DNA of 64,000 nucleotides from Linnemannia schmuckeri (Eukaryota; Mortierellomycota; Mortierellomycetes; Mortierellales; Mortierellaceae), in contig JANATG010000015.1 of the NCBI GenBank assembly GCA_029449235.1, positions 1,550,001 to 1,614,000 on the forward strand, written 5' to 3'. Positions 43,821 to 56,100 of this stretch are shown one piece after another; the stretch's first letter is position 1; each line of letters begins with the position of its first letter. The notes below the pieces were generated by a model. That model worked only from the letters and a program-made list of their open reading frames with translations, made no database searches and had not been told where the DNA came from. Both the position numbers and the translations under genes were made by a program.

Positions 43821-46800
43821 TTAACCGTTCAATTGCTCGCTCAAGCCCTTGACGAACAATCGCGTGATCCCGGGTATCTCTCGTTCTGCACCCTCAAACG
43901 CCAACCGCAGATCATCCACCGCATTCCGCTCACTCTCCCTCAAACACAGCCCATGCAACTAGGTTAGTGTAATTATTCAGAATAAAGAATACGTTAGTCG
44001 ATAAAAACGCGAAAGAAACGAAAACAAAAACACGATATGCCGGAGAACACCAAAAAAAACGACAAAAGGACGTTACGTTGGTGAGGACCGGACGGACAAA
44101 AGTCTGATAGACTTTATCGCGGGTGAGATCGGTCGAGAGGGGTCGGTCGCCACTGCGTCGTTCATGTGAATCGTAGAGTGATAGGTTCTCGATCGCAGGT
44201 CCACCTCCTACTCGTCCCGCTTCTCCATAGTACTGTGTCCTGACCGTGTCGTATCCCGAGTCACTTGGTCTCAACTTCTAGGTTGCAATCATTGGAGGTG
44301 TAAATGTCAATAAAGCATGCAAAGAAGATGAGTAGTCTTCCTGTATCGACGTTCTGAAATGGTGGAAAGAGCTGGTATGACTTACGTCATCGACAGAGTC
44401 GGAAGGTCCTGCACGGTTTGGTACACGCACTGTGCCGAAATCCCATCCTCCGCCATCCTGGTCATCGTCGGTTTGATTACTAGTAGTCAAGAAGGGAGCA
44501 ACTTCCGTAAGAACTCAAACATTTTTAAAAAGTATGGCGGTGCATTTACATATCCTAGGAAATGATAAAGTACCTTGGCGCGTCTTCGTCAGAGGATTCG
44601 TCGCCGCGATGTCCTCCTTCTGTCAGCCATCGCTCATGAAGGTCAAGAAGTTCTGTCAAGTACGACGACTTTTTGGCCGACCGAATAAACCTGTGCTTCA
44701 TTAGTTCCTTGGCAGATGGACGCTAGACCCAGGTTATTTACCAAATATGAGCACATGGTCAGCGCCCTCGTCGCAAAAAACACTCGACATCTCGTTTATC
44801 AAATATGGATGAAAAATAATGACTCACCATGGCAGGATCGATTTGCAGACAAGCTGCCACAAAGTCCTTGAACGGTCTAGTGTAGTTACCCTCGAGAATG
44901 GGCGGTTGGTTTTTGGGAATCATGAAGAGGACCTTCATGGGGTGGATGTCCGAATGTGGTGGTTCGCCCTTAGCCAGTTCAATTGCCGTGATTCCCAATG
45001 ACCAAATATCCGCCTTGTTGTCGTATCCTGACTGAATAATCACCTCTGGTGCCATCCAAAACTATGCAATAGAGAAGATGAGAGAAAGTGGTTAGAGGAC
45101 TGAAATATCCAAATAGAACGAAAAATGACTGAAGCAACCGAGGCAGTACTCACAGGTGTGCCAACGAATGTGTTCTTCTTTGTCATCGTTGCTGTAAGCT
45201 ACAGGGAAATAGTGTTAAAAGGAACAAAGAGAAAAAAAAAACGCACAATAAGAATGTTTTAGAATAGCACAATCGCAAAATAAAAAAGCAATCGCGATTA
45301 CACTCCATGGCAAGAAGAGCTGCAGGCAAAAGGCCACGTTACCTGTCCAGAAACGCCAAAATCTGCGAGCTTGACATCTCCATCTGTCGTTAACAAGACG
45401 TTTGCAGCTAAGAGTAAATAATAACAACAAAGACAGACAGGACAGAGTGAGTCAAAGAGTGGGCGTGAGGAAAGAGTCGAGTCGATCGAGTCCAAGGGCA
45501 TGGTTGCACAACCACCTCTCGTCGGTCTTTTTTAGCCCCGTGGCAGCCTCGCATAAACACACGTCGGCATGCAAGCAAGCAAACATACCTTTGATATCTG
45601 TGGGCAAGGATACCACAAAATCATGCATTGAAGAAGAAAGAGAAAGAAAAAACAAAGAAAGGCGAGTTAGGCCGTTGAAATCCAATCACGCTCAAAGTAA
45701 CAAGAACGCCAAAACCACCTCTATTGTCACAATTGCAACTCGAAGGAGTGTCGACCCCCTTTCCGCGGCAAGATGTCTTTCAGGAGATGGTGTAATGTAC
45801 CTCGATGAAGCTTGCCCTCGCCATGCAAATATTCCAGTCCCTTCAATAGCTCCCGAAGAATAATTGCGATATAGTCCTCCTTGAATACGGATGCCTTCAT
45901 CTAGATCATAAAAGAAGGAAAGTCAATTTGTGCGTCAGTGTGCCGCTATTCACATTCATAATGGACAGGATGATCCTTCCAGCTAGCTAAAATGAGCTAG
46001 CGCCTTTTTTCGTCTCTTTCCTTGCTCTTCCTATACTCTTTTTCGTCTCCATCTGTGGTTGATATCAAGGTTTGTTATTTAGTGCATGAGGTGCTGCAAT
46101 GCTTTGTCTGGCTGTCGCGGTTGCAGCGGGATTGCATTTTCCGAGACTCCTGGTCAATGAAGACGTGGTTGGCTGCTGTTCTTTTATTGTTGCTTGCTGT
46201 TGTCACTTCACTTACCAAGTCAGAACAGGAACCGCCGGAACAGTATTCCATAATGATCCAGAGATTTGCCCCCTTGAGGAACGAGGCAAAGTACCTATGA
46301 CATCGTAGTTTAGCGCAGTTCGAATGGGAAGGAAGTGCGATGAGAAAACGAGAGGCAGGGTAAGTTCGTTTTCCTTTTTTGTTGTTTTTCTCTCTATTTT
46401 TTTCCACCTCTGCGGATAGGATATGCCATCCAACAACCTTGCCACATGGTATAGGAGTGTTGCATCAGGTCTCGTGGCCAAAGGCACGTTGGGCTCCCCT
46501 CTTTCCTCTCTCCTTCTCCACTCCCTTGCGCGCATTTTTTCGGAGAAAGAAAAAAAAAAACGTCCAAAGAGTACTTGCCTGGTTACATAGGGCGAGTCCA
46601 GTTGAGAAAGGATGTTGATTTCCTGTTGGATGTCGTCAATCTCATCCTCGGCGCTCTCGAGATCGATGATCTTAATAGCCACTGGTTTTCTTGTCCTTCG
46701 GTCATAACTATGCATAAACAAACAATCAGAAGCAATTGGGACAAAAGAGTGAAAAAACGACAGGTTAGAAAATAGGTAAGCCAACTGCACAAGCGAGACC

Positions 46801-48520
46801 CTTCTTGGTCCATGCCCTTTTTTTTCTCTCCGACATGTCTCGCTCGACCGATGAAAAAAAATGCTGCCTGCCATGACAGAGGGACAAAGGACAAAAGAGC
46901 AGTAGTGGATGAACTTGATTACAGAAGTGTGTAAAATGAACTCAGAGACGGTTGGAGAGAGAACACAGAGGGTGAGAGAGAATAAAAGGGAATAAGAGAT
47001 AGCAGGAAAGTCAGCAAAGCTGACAGGGGGGGTGGGCTACAAGGACCAAAACAAAACGGCGATGATGCCTATGCACGTCGCATTGTCGCTGTCGAGATTT
47101 TGTGCAATGGTCAGAGTCGGCAGGTCGCAGAGTAGTTGGTAAGGAAAAAAGGAAACAAGGAGATGAAACGTCGACTTGTGCTGACGGATCCATAGCAACG
47201 GCAGTCATTTGGCGCTTTTTTTTCTTTCTTTGTTCATCCTGTCCTCACCCCGCCTCCCTACTTGACGCGAATGTGTCATGATGAGAAGAAGATTTCTTTT
47301 TGATCGATGTATTCGCTCGCATGTAAGGGGTGAAAGAAGGAAAGGTCGATGGAAAAGGGTGGGATGAGAACGAATATCATCATCTACTATTCTTTGATCT
47401 CTCCTCCGTCATCCTTTTTCCTTGCATCCTTGTCTCTCATGGGTTAATAGTTGTAACCACACAAACACTCACACCCACACATACCCTCCCCCCCCCCCTC
47501 CAACCGGGACATGCACGAGGGAGAAAGATATGACGACCATGCAGGAAAGGGTTCAAAAATGACTGTTGGAGAAAGAAAAAGATACAAAAAAATAAAAGGG
47601 CCCGTCTCATCTCTTCTTCCTGCAGGTCCACTTTCTCCCTCATTTTTCTCCTTGCCTTTCTTCTCCAAGGGTGCCTGATTGTCTCTCGCGTGCATTTTTT
47701 GTGAGCAGAAAGGCAAAAACGAAATAAAAAACCCATGTGCGTCAAAAAAGTTTTTCTTGTTCTTGTCGTCTTTTTACCCTTTGAAGACTTCTCCGAACGA
47801 GCCTTTGCCTAAACGCCCACATATGGAGAAAGAAGCAACAAGAGTCGGATGTTAACAAGACATACAGTTGAACAACAAAAGCAAAACAGTGCCCTTCAAT
47901 TGCCTCAAGAGAGTGGGTCCAGATCGTGTTTGTTTTACCAATGCGCTCGAGCTTGACGTAATATTCTTCTGGATCCAGTTGACTGGAGACGCTCTGGTTA
48001 TTGAATTGTTGTTGATTAAACAATTGATTCCGCAACGAACAGTGACAACACCATAGACACGCAGCCCGTTGGAGAGTGTTGTTTGTTTTTTTTTTTTTTT
48101 TTTTTTTTTTTAGTTTTGAGTGAGTGAAAGTAGGATTGTTTGTGGTAAATATAAGGTCGGAGAATAGTGTCGGATGGGAAGAGGACAAAGAGAGGGTGGT
48201 GGAGGGAGTGCGATAGAATTGTTCAGATGGGCGGACACGACATATGTCGGGAACGATGTCATGGATAGGTGGTACCGAGTTGAAGGTTCATCCACCAGGA
48301 CACACAAGCAAGCAGCCGAGGTTGGCCACAACGCAGGACAGGTTGTGGGGCAGAGGATGTTACAGGGGAGCGCAATGAAGGTAGAAAGTAAAGAAAGAAA
48401 AACATTGGTCAGTTCAACGTACACTAGCATTGGGACCGTGTTGGCGGTGTGTGCTTGTTTGAGAAATGGCGATGGCGCAAGGATGTGCATTGGGTAGAGA
48501 AAGAAAGAAGGAGATACCAT
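43821..48520 (-). CDS. germinal-centre kinase, MST3/MST4 (GCK-III) type
   Basis: Fourteen exons join in phase: 48520-48518 (start codon only), 47993-47939, 47808-47778, 46707-46579, 46294-46216, 45900-45801, 45597-45589 (9 bp), 45407-45343, 45198-45154, 45061-44828, 44722-44574, 44479-44386, 44277-44077 and 43958-43821 (1332 nt, 443 aa). Kinase landmarks are GKGSFGEVFKG, VAIKIIDLESAEDEIDDIQ, MEYCSGGSCSDL, LHRDIKAANVLL, DFGVSGQ, NTFVGTPFWMAPEV and DIWSLGITAIELAKGEPP. The C-terminal part has the WDFGTVR element of this subfamily. Fungal members (Nak1/Kic1/Sid1-type) act upstream of NDR kinases in polarity and septation networks. One intron is GC-AG. The separate start-codon exon is a proposal; an alternative start further upstream in exon 2's frame gives an unconvincing Lys/Asn-rich extension. 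Confidence 0.93.
48086..48111. repeat. T run, 26 nt
   Basis: In the first intron of the kinase gene (an A run on the gene strand). Confidence 0.75.
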
Positions 48521-50127
48521 TGCTGTCCGGAGGTTGTAATTGTCGTTGTTGTTTGGTTGTTTGTTGATGCTCGTTTTTTTACTGAAAGGCGCGGTAGTAG
48601 TCGTAGTCGCTGCTGTTGCCGTTGACTGAGTGGAATGTCAGGAACAGAACAGGAGACTGAATGAGAGCAGGTGTGAGTGCCAAAAAGAGTCAAAAGAAAG
48701 ACGACGAAAAAGCGATGGCGATGGTGCAAGCACAGAGACGGATGAGAAAGAATGAGAGAAAAAGGACGAAGCAAAGTTGGATGAGTGTGGTGGTAGTGAC
48801 AGTGGTGGTGGTGTCGATGGGGGTTTGAAGGGGAGTGAGGAAAAGGAGGAAGAATAAGAAAAGAAAGGGAAGAAAGAGCGACGTGGGGGAGAAGACAAGA
48901 AAAATAAGATACGAAAGAAAAAAAAAAAAAATGAGGGCGTTGATATGAGTAAAATTTGGATAAGGGAAAATAGGGCCATGCTGGGCTCGCGCCAAAAAAC
49001 TCACTCCAGTTGCCCTTTTTTTTTGTTCATATTCTAATTCAGCTCCCTGGCAAGTTTTGCATCTAGACCCTTTTTCTACGATGATCAATGGATAGAAGAG
49101 AATCCTGCAGGAGAAAAGAAAGAAACGGATTCCTGAGGACAGAGAAAAGAAGAATCCTTTCATTGCTTCCAATAGAAGAATAAATGCTAAAATAGCCTCA
49201 AGAGTAAACAAAAACAAGCGTGCTGCTGTTGTCTGTTCCCTTCATTCTTTGGCAACACATCTTCAGAATTCTCTTTTATGAACCCTTTTTTGTTTTTTTC
49301 CCTGGTCCGCCTTTGCTTGTTTGCTCCTTATCCTTTCCTTTACCCCTTGATCCTTGATGTGCTCAGGCCATTTTTTTTCTTTTGTTTGTTAGTCGGATTA
49401 TTTTTCCAGTCTCCTTTTCTTCCTCCCGGATAGTTGTCAAGGAAAGAGAGTAGGTCTTGAAGGCAATCTTTCTTTTTACTCTTCCGAGGGCGCAACTCAG
49501 GAAGAGAAACAAAGAATTGAAAACAATCCAACTGAAAATTGACGCCTAGTTGGTTCTTTTTAGTATAAAGCTCTTTCAATTGCGCAGAAATGAAATATTA
49601 GAACGCGAAAAAACGGCTACACTTGGTCCTTAGCTGGAAGATTAATACTTTCTATGAGTTGGTTCAGGCACGACTTTTGTAAACAAATGATGACGAGATG
49701 CAGGTTGATTTTGCTTTGTAGAGTCTAGCGAAAATGGGCGAAATTGATTCCAGGGGAAAAATACTCCATAAAGACAGCGAGAGGTTAAGCCGCGGCATTT
49801 TGATAGATACAGTGGCTAGCCACTGTATATATTACGCGTCCAAGCGTGGCCCTAGGTAAATCACACTTGTTGTCATCGTCATCAACTCAGCCTCCGGGTC
49901 CCGGGAGATAACTTTTTCTCTGCAAGGTGGCAACCCAAGTGCCGGAATAATCGGTGGAGTTTGCCACCAATTTCCCAGACCACCGACGCGACAAGCAGTC
50001 ACTCTTACCCCAGACAAATAAATAAGAAAAAAATGTGCCCTTCGCTTTTTACTTCTTTCTCACCTCCAGCCTCCACCTTCTCGATTCAGTTCATCGACAT
50101 CAACATCAACAACAAACGCAACTCTCT
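48521..50127. other. divergent intergenic region
   Basis: Holds the kinase 5' leader (minus strand) and the promoter of the RING gene (plus strand). The minus-strand frames at 48424-49217 are rich in Phe/Ser/Leu because the strand is pyrimidine-rich. No gene supported. Confidence 0.45.
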
Positions 50128-50264
50128 ATGGGGAAAAAATCAAAAGCAGCCAAGAAGGTACAGCCAGTTAGGATGTCACTATGCTCACATAAGCTCATTC
50201 AGTCATTCATTGTCGAACAACAGTGCAGCACACATGCTGAATAGTCGGCTCTCCGTTGATTTTC

Positions 50265-50299
<35 letters not shown>

Positions 50300-52516
50300 C
50301 TAATACTGAGTCTGGGAACTGTCACGTCCTTTGTTATTTGACACGCTGTTGTTTCGGAACACATGTAGCGCGCCAAGGAGGAAGCAGCTCTTCTTGCCAA
50401 CAGTAACAACATCAGCGTCACCCAGGACATCAACTCAGATAGCAAATCTGAAATATCTAGATCGCCCGCAACACTTCCGCCTGCCACCTATGCGCCATTA
50501 TCGCCACCGTCTGCTGTCTTAACCCCTGCATCCCAAAAACTCGCTGCTTCGCCACCTGCAAAAGCTGCTCCAGCCTCAAATGCTGACGACATGGCCTTGG
50601 AGCTCATGATGGCCAACGAGGCTTTATCAGAAGTGGATCAGCTGAAAAAGGAGGTGGAGAGACTCAATAAGGAGATCGCGTATAAGGACGCCATCATCGC
50701 CCGTCTTCAAGCAGCAGCAGAGGCGGTGGTATCTACAGCTTCGAGCTCTTCCAAACCTCTGCCCGGGGACACTGTTGTCGCGACACGTCCACTCGACAAG
50801 GCCCTTCAGTGCAGTGTCTGTTTGGAGTGCTTTACAGGTCCATTCACCGTCGAGTGTGGACACTCTTTCTGCTACACCTGTATCAGCGACTGGATCAAAA
50901 TCAACAAGTCATGTCCTTCCTGTCGAACAAAGCTCCTCCGTCGGCCCACCTTTTCATATAGTCTCAGCGCCCAAGTTGACCAGTCGATCGAAAGGCTGCC
51001 CGAACCCGAGCGAACAAAGATGAAGCAAAGAGTCAAGGACGAAATGGACAAGATTAAGCGATCGGAGGACATCGGCGATCTCTGGGGAAAATTCTTTAAA
51101 CCATTGAGTCTTGAAGGTCTCGGCAACATCATTGTCGATAAGGAAGACGGAGTCAGGTACTGTTTTCGCATTGCATGCTGAAATGGACTTTGGAATGACG
51201 ATAGAAAAATTATGGGGTAACTAAGTATTCTCATTTGACCTTGTGATAGGCGCTGCGGCTCGTGTGGATGGGAAGTCCGAGGAGGCGCGTGCGTCCGTTG
51301 CAATAATCAATTCAGTGATCTGGAAGAGGATTCGGATCAGAGTCAGGAGGAGAGCGATGCTGACTCGGATGAACCGGATGCCTACGACTCTCATGACTCT
51401 TTTATTGACGACGACCATGATGACGACGAGATCGAGTCTGAGCAGGAGGAAGATCCAGATGTGGATGATCTCTATCTCTCCGACCAATCTTCCGACAATG
51501 GCAACAGACGAGGGCGCTCCAGGAGGTTGCAGATGCGCGGATCAAAATCCAAAGCTAACAAGCGATCTTCTCGAGAATCTCCTGAAGTTATTGCCCTCTC
51601 GGACGATGACTCAGAGGACGGAGATGACTTGAAGCTATCTGACAGCAGCGATGTCGAGGAAATTGCGTCCGACGATGATGAGGATGAAGAAGTGGAGGAG
51701 GAGGACGACGACCACGACGACAAGGAAACCAAGATTCGATCTAAGCGGAACAAGCCAAGGCGGTCCATCATGATCTCTGACGACGACGATGAAGACGAAG
51801 GCGGCGAGTACCAGGGCAAGTACAATGATGACGAGGGTGAAGATGACGAAGACGGGATGGAAGAAGAGCACAACAAGGACGATGACAAGTTCAGAAGCAG
51901 CGGCGGCAGTGACTCGAGCGACGATGAGAAGGAGGAAGTGCAGGTGCAGGATAAATACGAGAAGTCCAGCAACAGCAGCAATAGCGACTTAAGCAGTGAT
52001 GAGGAGGTTGCTACATTGTCCAGTACTAATGGCAAGGACAAGAAGAAGGTCGAATCCACCGTTGGAGCCAGCAAGAAGCGCATGGTGATTGAGAGCGATA
52101 CATCATCATCGTCATCGGACGACGACGACGCGGAAGAGCCCAATAAGGACGAGACGGAGAAGAAGGATGAGGAGTCGTTAAGCGAAGGAAGCAACGCGGA
52201 CGAGAAGAGGAACAGCAGCAGCGGTAGTAGTGACAGGAGTAGTGACAAGGGTGAAGAGACGACGATTACGCCACCAAGAATACTACCTGCTGCTGCAGCT
52301 ACTGCTGCGACAACCAAACGGGTTATCAAGCTTGCTGGATCAAGAGTGGCCTCATCGTCGTCCTCTTCGTCGTTATCGTCGTCGTCATCAGAGAGTGAGG
52401 GAGAGAAGGAAGCCATGGTCGGTAAGATGGTCAAGAAGAGCAAGAAGGACACAAAGAGCAAGGACACCAAGCACCGCAGCAAGCGACGCAAGACAGGGCT
52501 GGAGTCTCTTTTTTGA
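50128..52516 (+). CDS. RING-finger E3 ubiquitin ligase with long acidic tail
   Basis: Three exons join in phase: 50128-50157, 50369-51156 and 51250-52516 (2085 nt, 694 aa). A basic N-terminus (MGKKSKAAKKRAKEEAALLA) and proline/alanine linker lead to a coiled coil (EVDQLKKEVERLNKEIAYKD, about residues 95-125). A C3HC4 RING follows (CSVCLECF, VECGHSFCYTC, CPSCR; about 155-195). Then comes a helical region, and at the exon 2-3 junction a second zinc knuckle (RCGSCGW with CVRC). The remaining 390 residues are extremely Asp/Glu/Ser-rich, with several short hydrophobic patches next to acidic runs. A basic stretch (KHRSKRRKT) near the end may be a nuclear signal. RING plus C-terminal zinc knuckle plus acidic tail is reminiscent of Psh1-type nuclear ligases that act on histones, but orthology is unproven. 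Confidence 0.85.
50266..50297 (+). repeat. poly(A) run, 32 nt, in intron 1 of the RING gene
   Basis: Uninterrupted A run lying wholly within the first intron, between a 30-bp first exon and the long second exon. Confidence 0.8.
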
Positions 52517-52916
52517 TTGAAATTTGGCATGGAAATAAACATTTTTAATCTTGCATGGAATCAATGAGGGTCCATCAAGCATCGGTCCGGTGGCGCACGC
52601 AATAGGCAAGAACGCGGGGGCGAAAGGCCTTTTTGCAACCATTTTGTTTCTTGGTGCTGATATCGAGTGAATGTGTCCAACTGGTTGTTGTGTGGTGGAC
52701 TTGTTCATAGAGTCTTTTGATTCTTTTTTATATGTAGCAGTAGTGTGTGTGTGTGAGAGAGAGGTTTGATGATGAATCAAACAGTTTACCTTTGTGTGAT
52801 GGTTGTCAAGCCAAGTGACTGACGCGTCTCCTCAGCTCTTCTACAAAGGCAACAAATAACAAAAAAAAACGCTAATTTGGATGTGTTGACCACATAATAC
52901 ACCCACCCTGCGCCTT

Positions 52917-52939
52917 GTTATTATTATTATTATTATTAT
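52917..52939. repeat. (TTA)7 microsatellite
   Basis: Seven TTA units about 200 bp upstream of the deubiquitinase start. Next to it (52976-53010) is a cluster of GACT/TGACT units. Confidence 0.8.
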
Positions 52940-53011
52940 GTCCTTTCCTCACTCTACTCTACGCTGACTGTTTTGGCTTGACTGGACTGACTTTGACTGA
53001 CTTGACTGACT

Positions 53012-53110
53012 TCCCGTCGTCCTCCTTTTTCTTTCTTTTCTCTTCCTTCTCGCTTCTTTTTTCTTTCCTTCCTTTTTCTTCCCTTCTCCACTCTTCCTTC
53101 TTTTCCCTCC
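53012..53110 (+). promoter_or_regulatory. CT-rich leader of the deubiquitinase gene
   Basis: Almost pure pyrimidine strand ending about 20 bp before the ATG at 53130. It resembles the blocks upstream of the permease and metacaspase genes. Function inferred from position. Confidence 0.4.
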
Positions 53111-53129
53111 CTTCTCATCATTCTTAGCT

Positions 53130-56100
53130 ATGCTCCTCCCCCAGCCAGGCGACACTCCAACCTCTACCCCATCCTCCTCTACCGCCACCGCCACCGCTGA
53201 CGCCACATCAACTTCTTTCTCGTCTACTTCTTCTACTCTGTCTTCTTCTTCTTCTTCCCTCCAACAACATCTCCCTAACCAGCCGATCCCATCCCACAAG
53301 CGAGGACGAGAACAAAGTGCCATGACCGACCCAAGTGAAGCCGCTAGATACACCCCTCCAAGAGAGATGTTCAAACAACAAGCCTCCATCCAAGACGCAG
53401 AAGACATTTCGCTTCCAACTTCATCCGAAACCAACACCGGCATCGCTAATCATTCTAATAACGATGGCATCTTGACTACGAATGCCACTACCCCAAGCAC
53501 AAATCCACACCAGCCATCACCAGAAGCAGCAGCAGCAACCACCACCACAGGAGTACCTAGCGCAGAAGTAGTACTGTCGAACGGATCTCCAGCAGAGACT
53601 GACCTCGACAACCTCGGCGAACAGCTCTCGCTTCACAGCCCCTCAAAGTCCACGATCCAGGCGGACCACGAACTCGCCAGTCTCAACAGCCACATCGACA
53701 GCACCGAAGCCACGTCCGATCTGATGTCGTTTGAATATCCTCCCGTCGTTCTTGCGTCGTCCTTTGATCGGGACCAGGATGATGACGTACCTGAGTTGAC
53801 GCACGCTGTCACTAGCGCTCCACCGCTTGACGAACAGATGGCCACCATTATGGACTTTAAACACAGAAGGCTTGAACTTGGCGACGTATACTGCTTAATC
53901 TCCTCAACGTGGTTTTCACAATTCCGTAAGTACTGCATCAGGATGGCTCGTGGCGTCGATGAGGATTATCCTGGTGAACTCGACAACTCGGATCTTCTTG
54001 AGGATGGTACTTTGAAGCTCGGAATTGCAGACAGGGTCCAGCCTCTCCCGGAAGCAGCCTGGCCGCTCCTGGTGTCCTGGTAAGTCCTACTGTCAGCGGG
54101 GACAGGAGACAAAGGAGAGAGAGAGCGCGCAACTCTAGCTTGCATCCAATGCGTGTCATCACTTTCACATTATTGTTTTTGTTTTATTTTGGTGAAAGTT
54201 TCTCTGCCTGCGGCAAACGCAAGCAGCACTGCGGCGGCGGCGCCGTGATTTTTTTATGGGTTTTGGCTGAAAAGGAGGCAATGAAAGCAAAAAAAATTAA
54301 AATGTTGGTCTCATTCATGCCTTTACAGGTACGGTTCTCGCTCGGCGCCGATCTACCGCAAAGTCGTTAATACAGGAACAGACGAACACCCCAACCTTTC
54401 GATCGACTATTACCCTCCCGTCTATACCATCTACAAAGTCGGCGACGCAGACCTCGTCGCATTACTTGCCCACAATGAACCCGAAACCATCGAGGTGCCT
54501 CGATCAACAAAGTTTGGTGACCTCAAGGCGGCTCTTGTCTCGCGTCTGGGTATCTCCCAAAACAGGCAAGTTCGCCTCTGGGCCGTTCCCTCTTACCGTC
54601 ACTTAAACGCCCAAGGCAATGGAGTCGACGCCGAAACTCTTCTCGGATCGGGAGCGATTTGCTTGGACACCGTTGAAAACGACTATACTATCTCAGAAGT
54701 CAACGATCTTCGTGGTGCAAAAGAGGTAATTATTGAAGTTGCAGTCGACGGCGAATTTCCTGTCCAACGTGCATCCAGCCAGACATCCCGCTTCTTTGGC
54801 TCAACAGGGCTCTCTTCGACTTTTACTCGCGGCTACGGCAGTCCCCGCTCACCCGCTTCTCCAGGAAAGCCCGCTGAGGGACTTTGTGGTCTCTCCAACC
54901 TCGGCAACACATGTTTCATGAACTCGGCACTCCAGTGTTTAAGTAACACCCCCGACCTGACTCACTACATTTTGGCCGGAGCATGGAGAGACGAACTCAA
55001 CCTCGACAATCCCCTCGGTATGGGAGGTGAGGTCGCCCGTGCTTACGCCAACGTCATTGACAAGATCTGGAACGGAACCAGCAAAGTCTTTTCGCCTAGA
55101 GAGTTTAAGGTAACATATTGTCTTTGATGGTCTCCACACACGTTTTACTTTGCTACCAGTGACAGATACATGCATACCTGGAGGTCAAGGCTAAAACACG
55201 ATGTTGTTTGCCAATTTTGACATTATAGCAAACGATCGGGCGTTTTGCGCCCTCATTCACTGGATATCATCAACATGATTCGCAAGAGTTGCTGGCATTT
55301 TTGCTGGATGGTCTGCACGAGGACTTGAACCGCATCATCAAGAAACCCTATACTGAGGTTCCCGATTCTAATGGCCGGCCAGACGAGGAAGTTGCGAGCG
55401 ACTGCTGGAATATTCACAAGGCTCGCAATGACTCTATCATTGTCGATCTCTTCCAGGGCCAGTATAAGTCCACTTTGGTCTGCCCAGAGTGTGAAAAGGT
55501 AAGAGACTTTTTTACATATTGCTCTTGCAATTGCTGGCACGGCATTTTGCCTTGTCCAACTTGACATTAAGTTGACATGAACTAACCCTATGCTTGTTGT
55601 ACTCCTCCTTGCTACGTGTTAGGTGTCCGTCACATTTGACCCATTCATGTACCTAAGCTTACCTTTGCCCATCACCAAAAAGTGGGCTGGTAGTGTCATT
55701 TATGTGCCCTATGATCCCACCCAGCCCCTCATCGAAGTAAAATTGCAATTGCCCAAAGGATCGACGATCAAGCAGCTGCGGGAAAAGGTCGCCGATTTGG
55801 TGGGCACACAGGCCGGTCAGCTGTTTGTGGCGGAGGTGTTCAACGCTCGTTTCTACAAGACTTTTGAAGCCTCAGACGCTGTGGAAGAGATTGGCGACAA
55901 TGACAAGATCTATGTTTACGAACTCCCGATCCAAGACTTTTTGAACTCGCCCGACCACGTCGTCTTTCCTGTTCACAATCTGATGGAGCCCGCCTCTCAC
56001 TATGCTACTAACAGTCGAGTCAGTGCATTTGGACACCCTATGATGGTCTGTGTGGCTAAGGAAGATACTAAGGATCTGGACAAGGTCTACGAGGCCATCG

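Noticed and set aside
47330..47745. Frames within the long kinase intron as a nested gene
   Set aside because: No start context, no family similarity, and basic/low-complexity content. Treated as intron.
51472..52542. 356-codon open frame on - strand opposite the RING acidic tail
   Set aside because: Reverse complement of Asp/Glu/Ser codon repeats, giving Ser/Leu/Val runs. A composition artefact.
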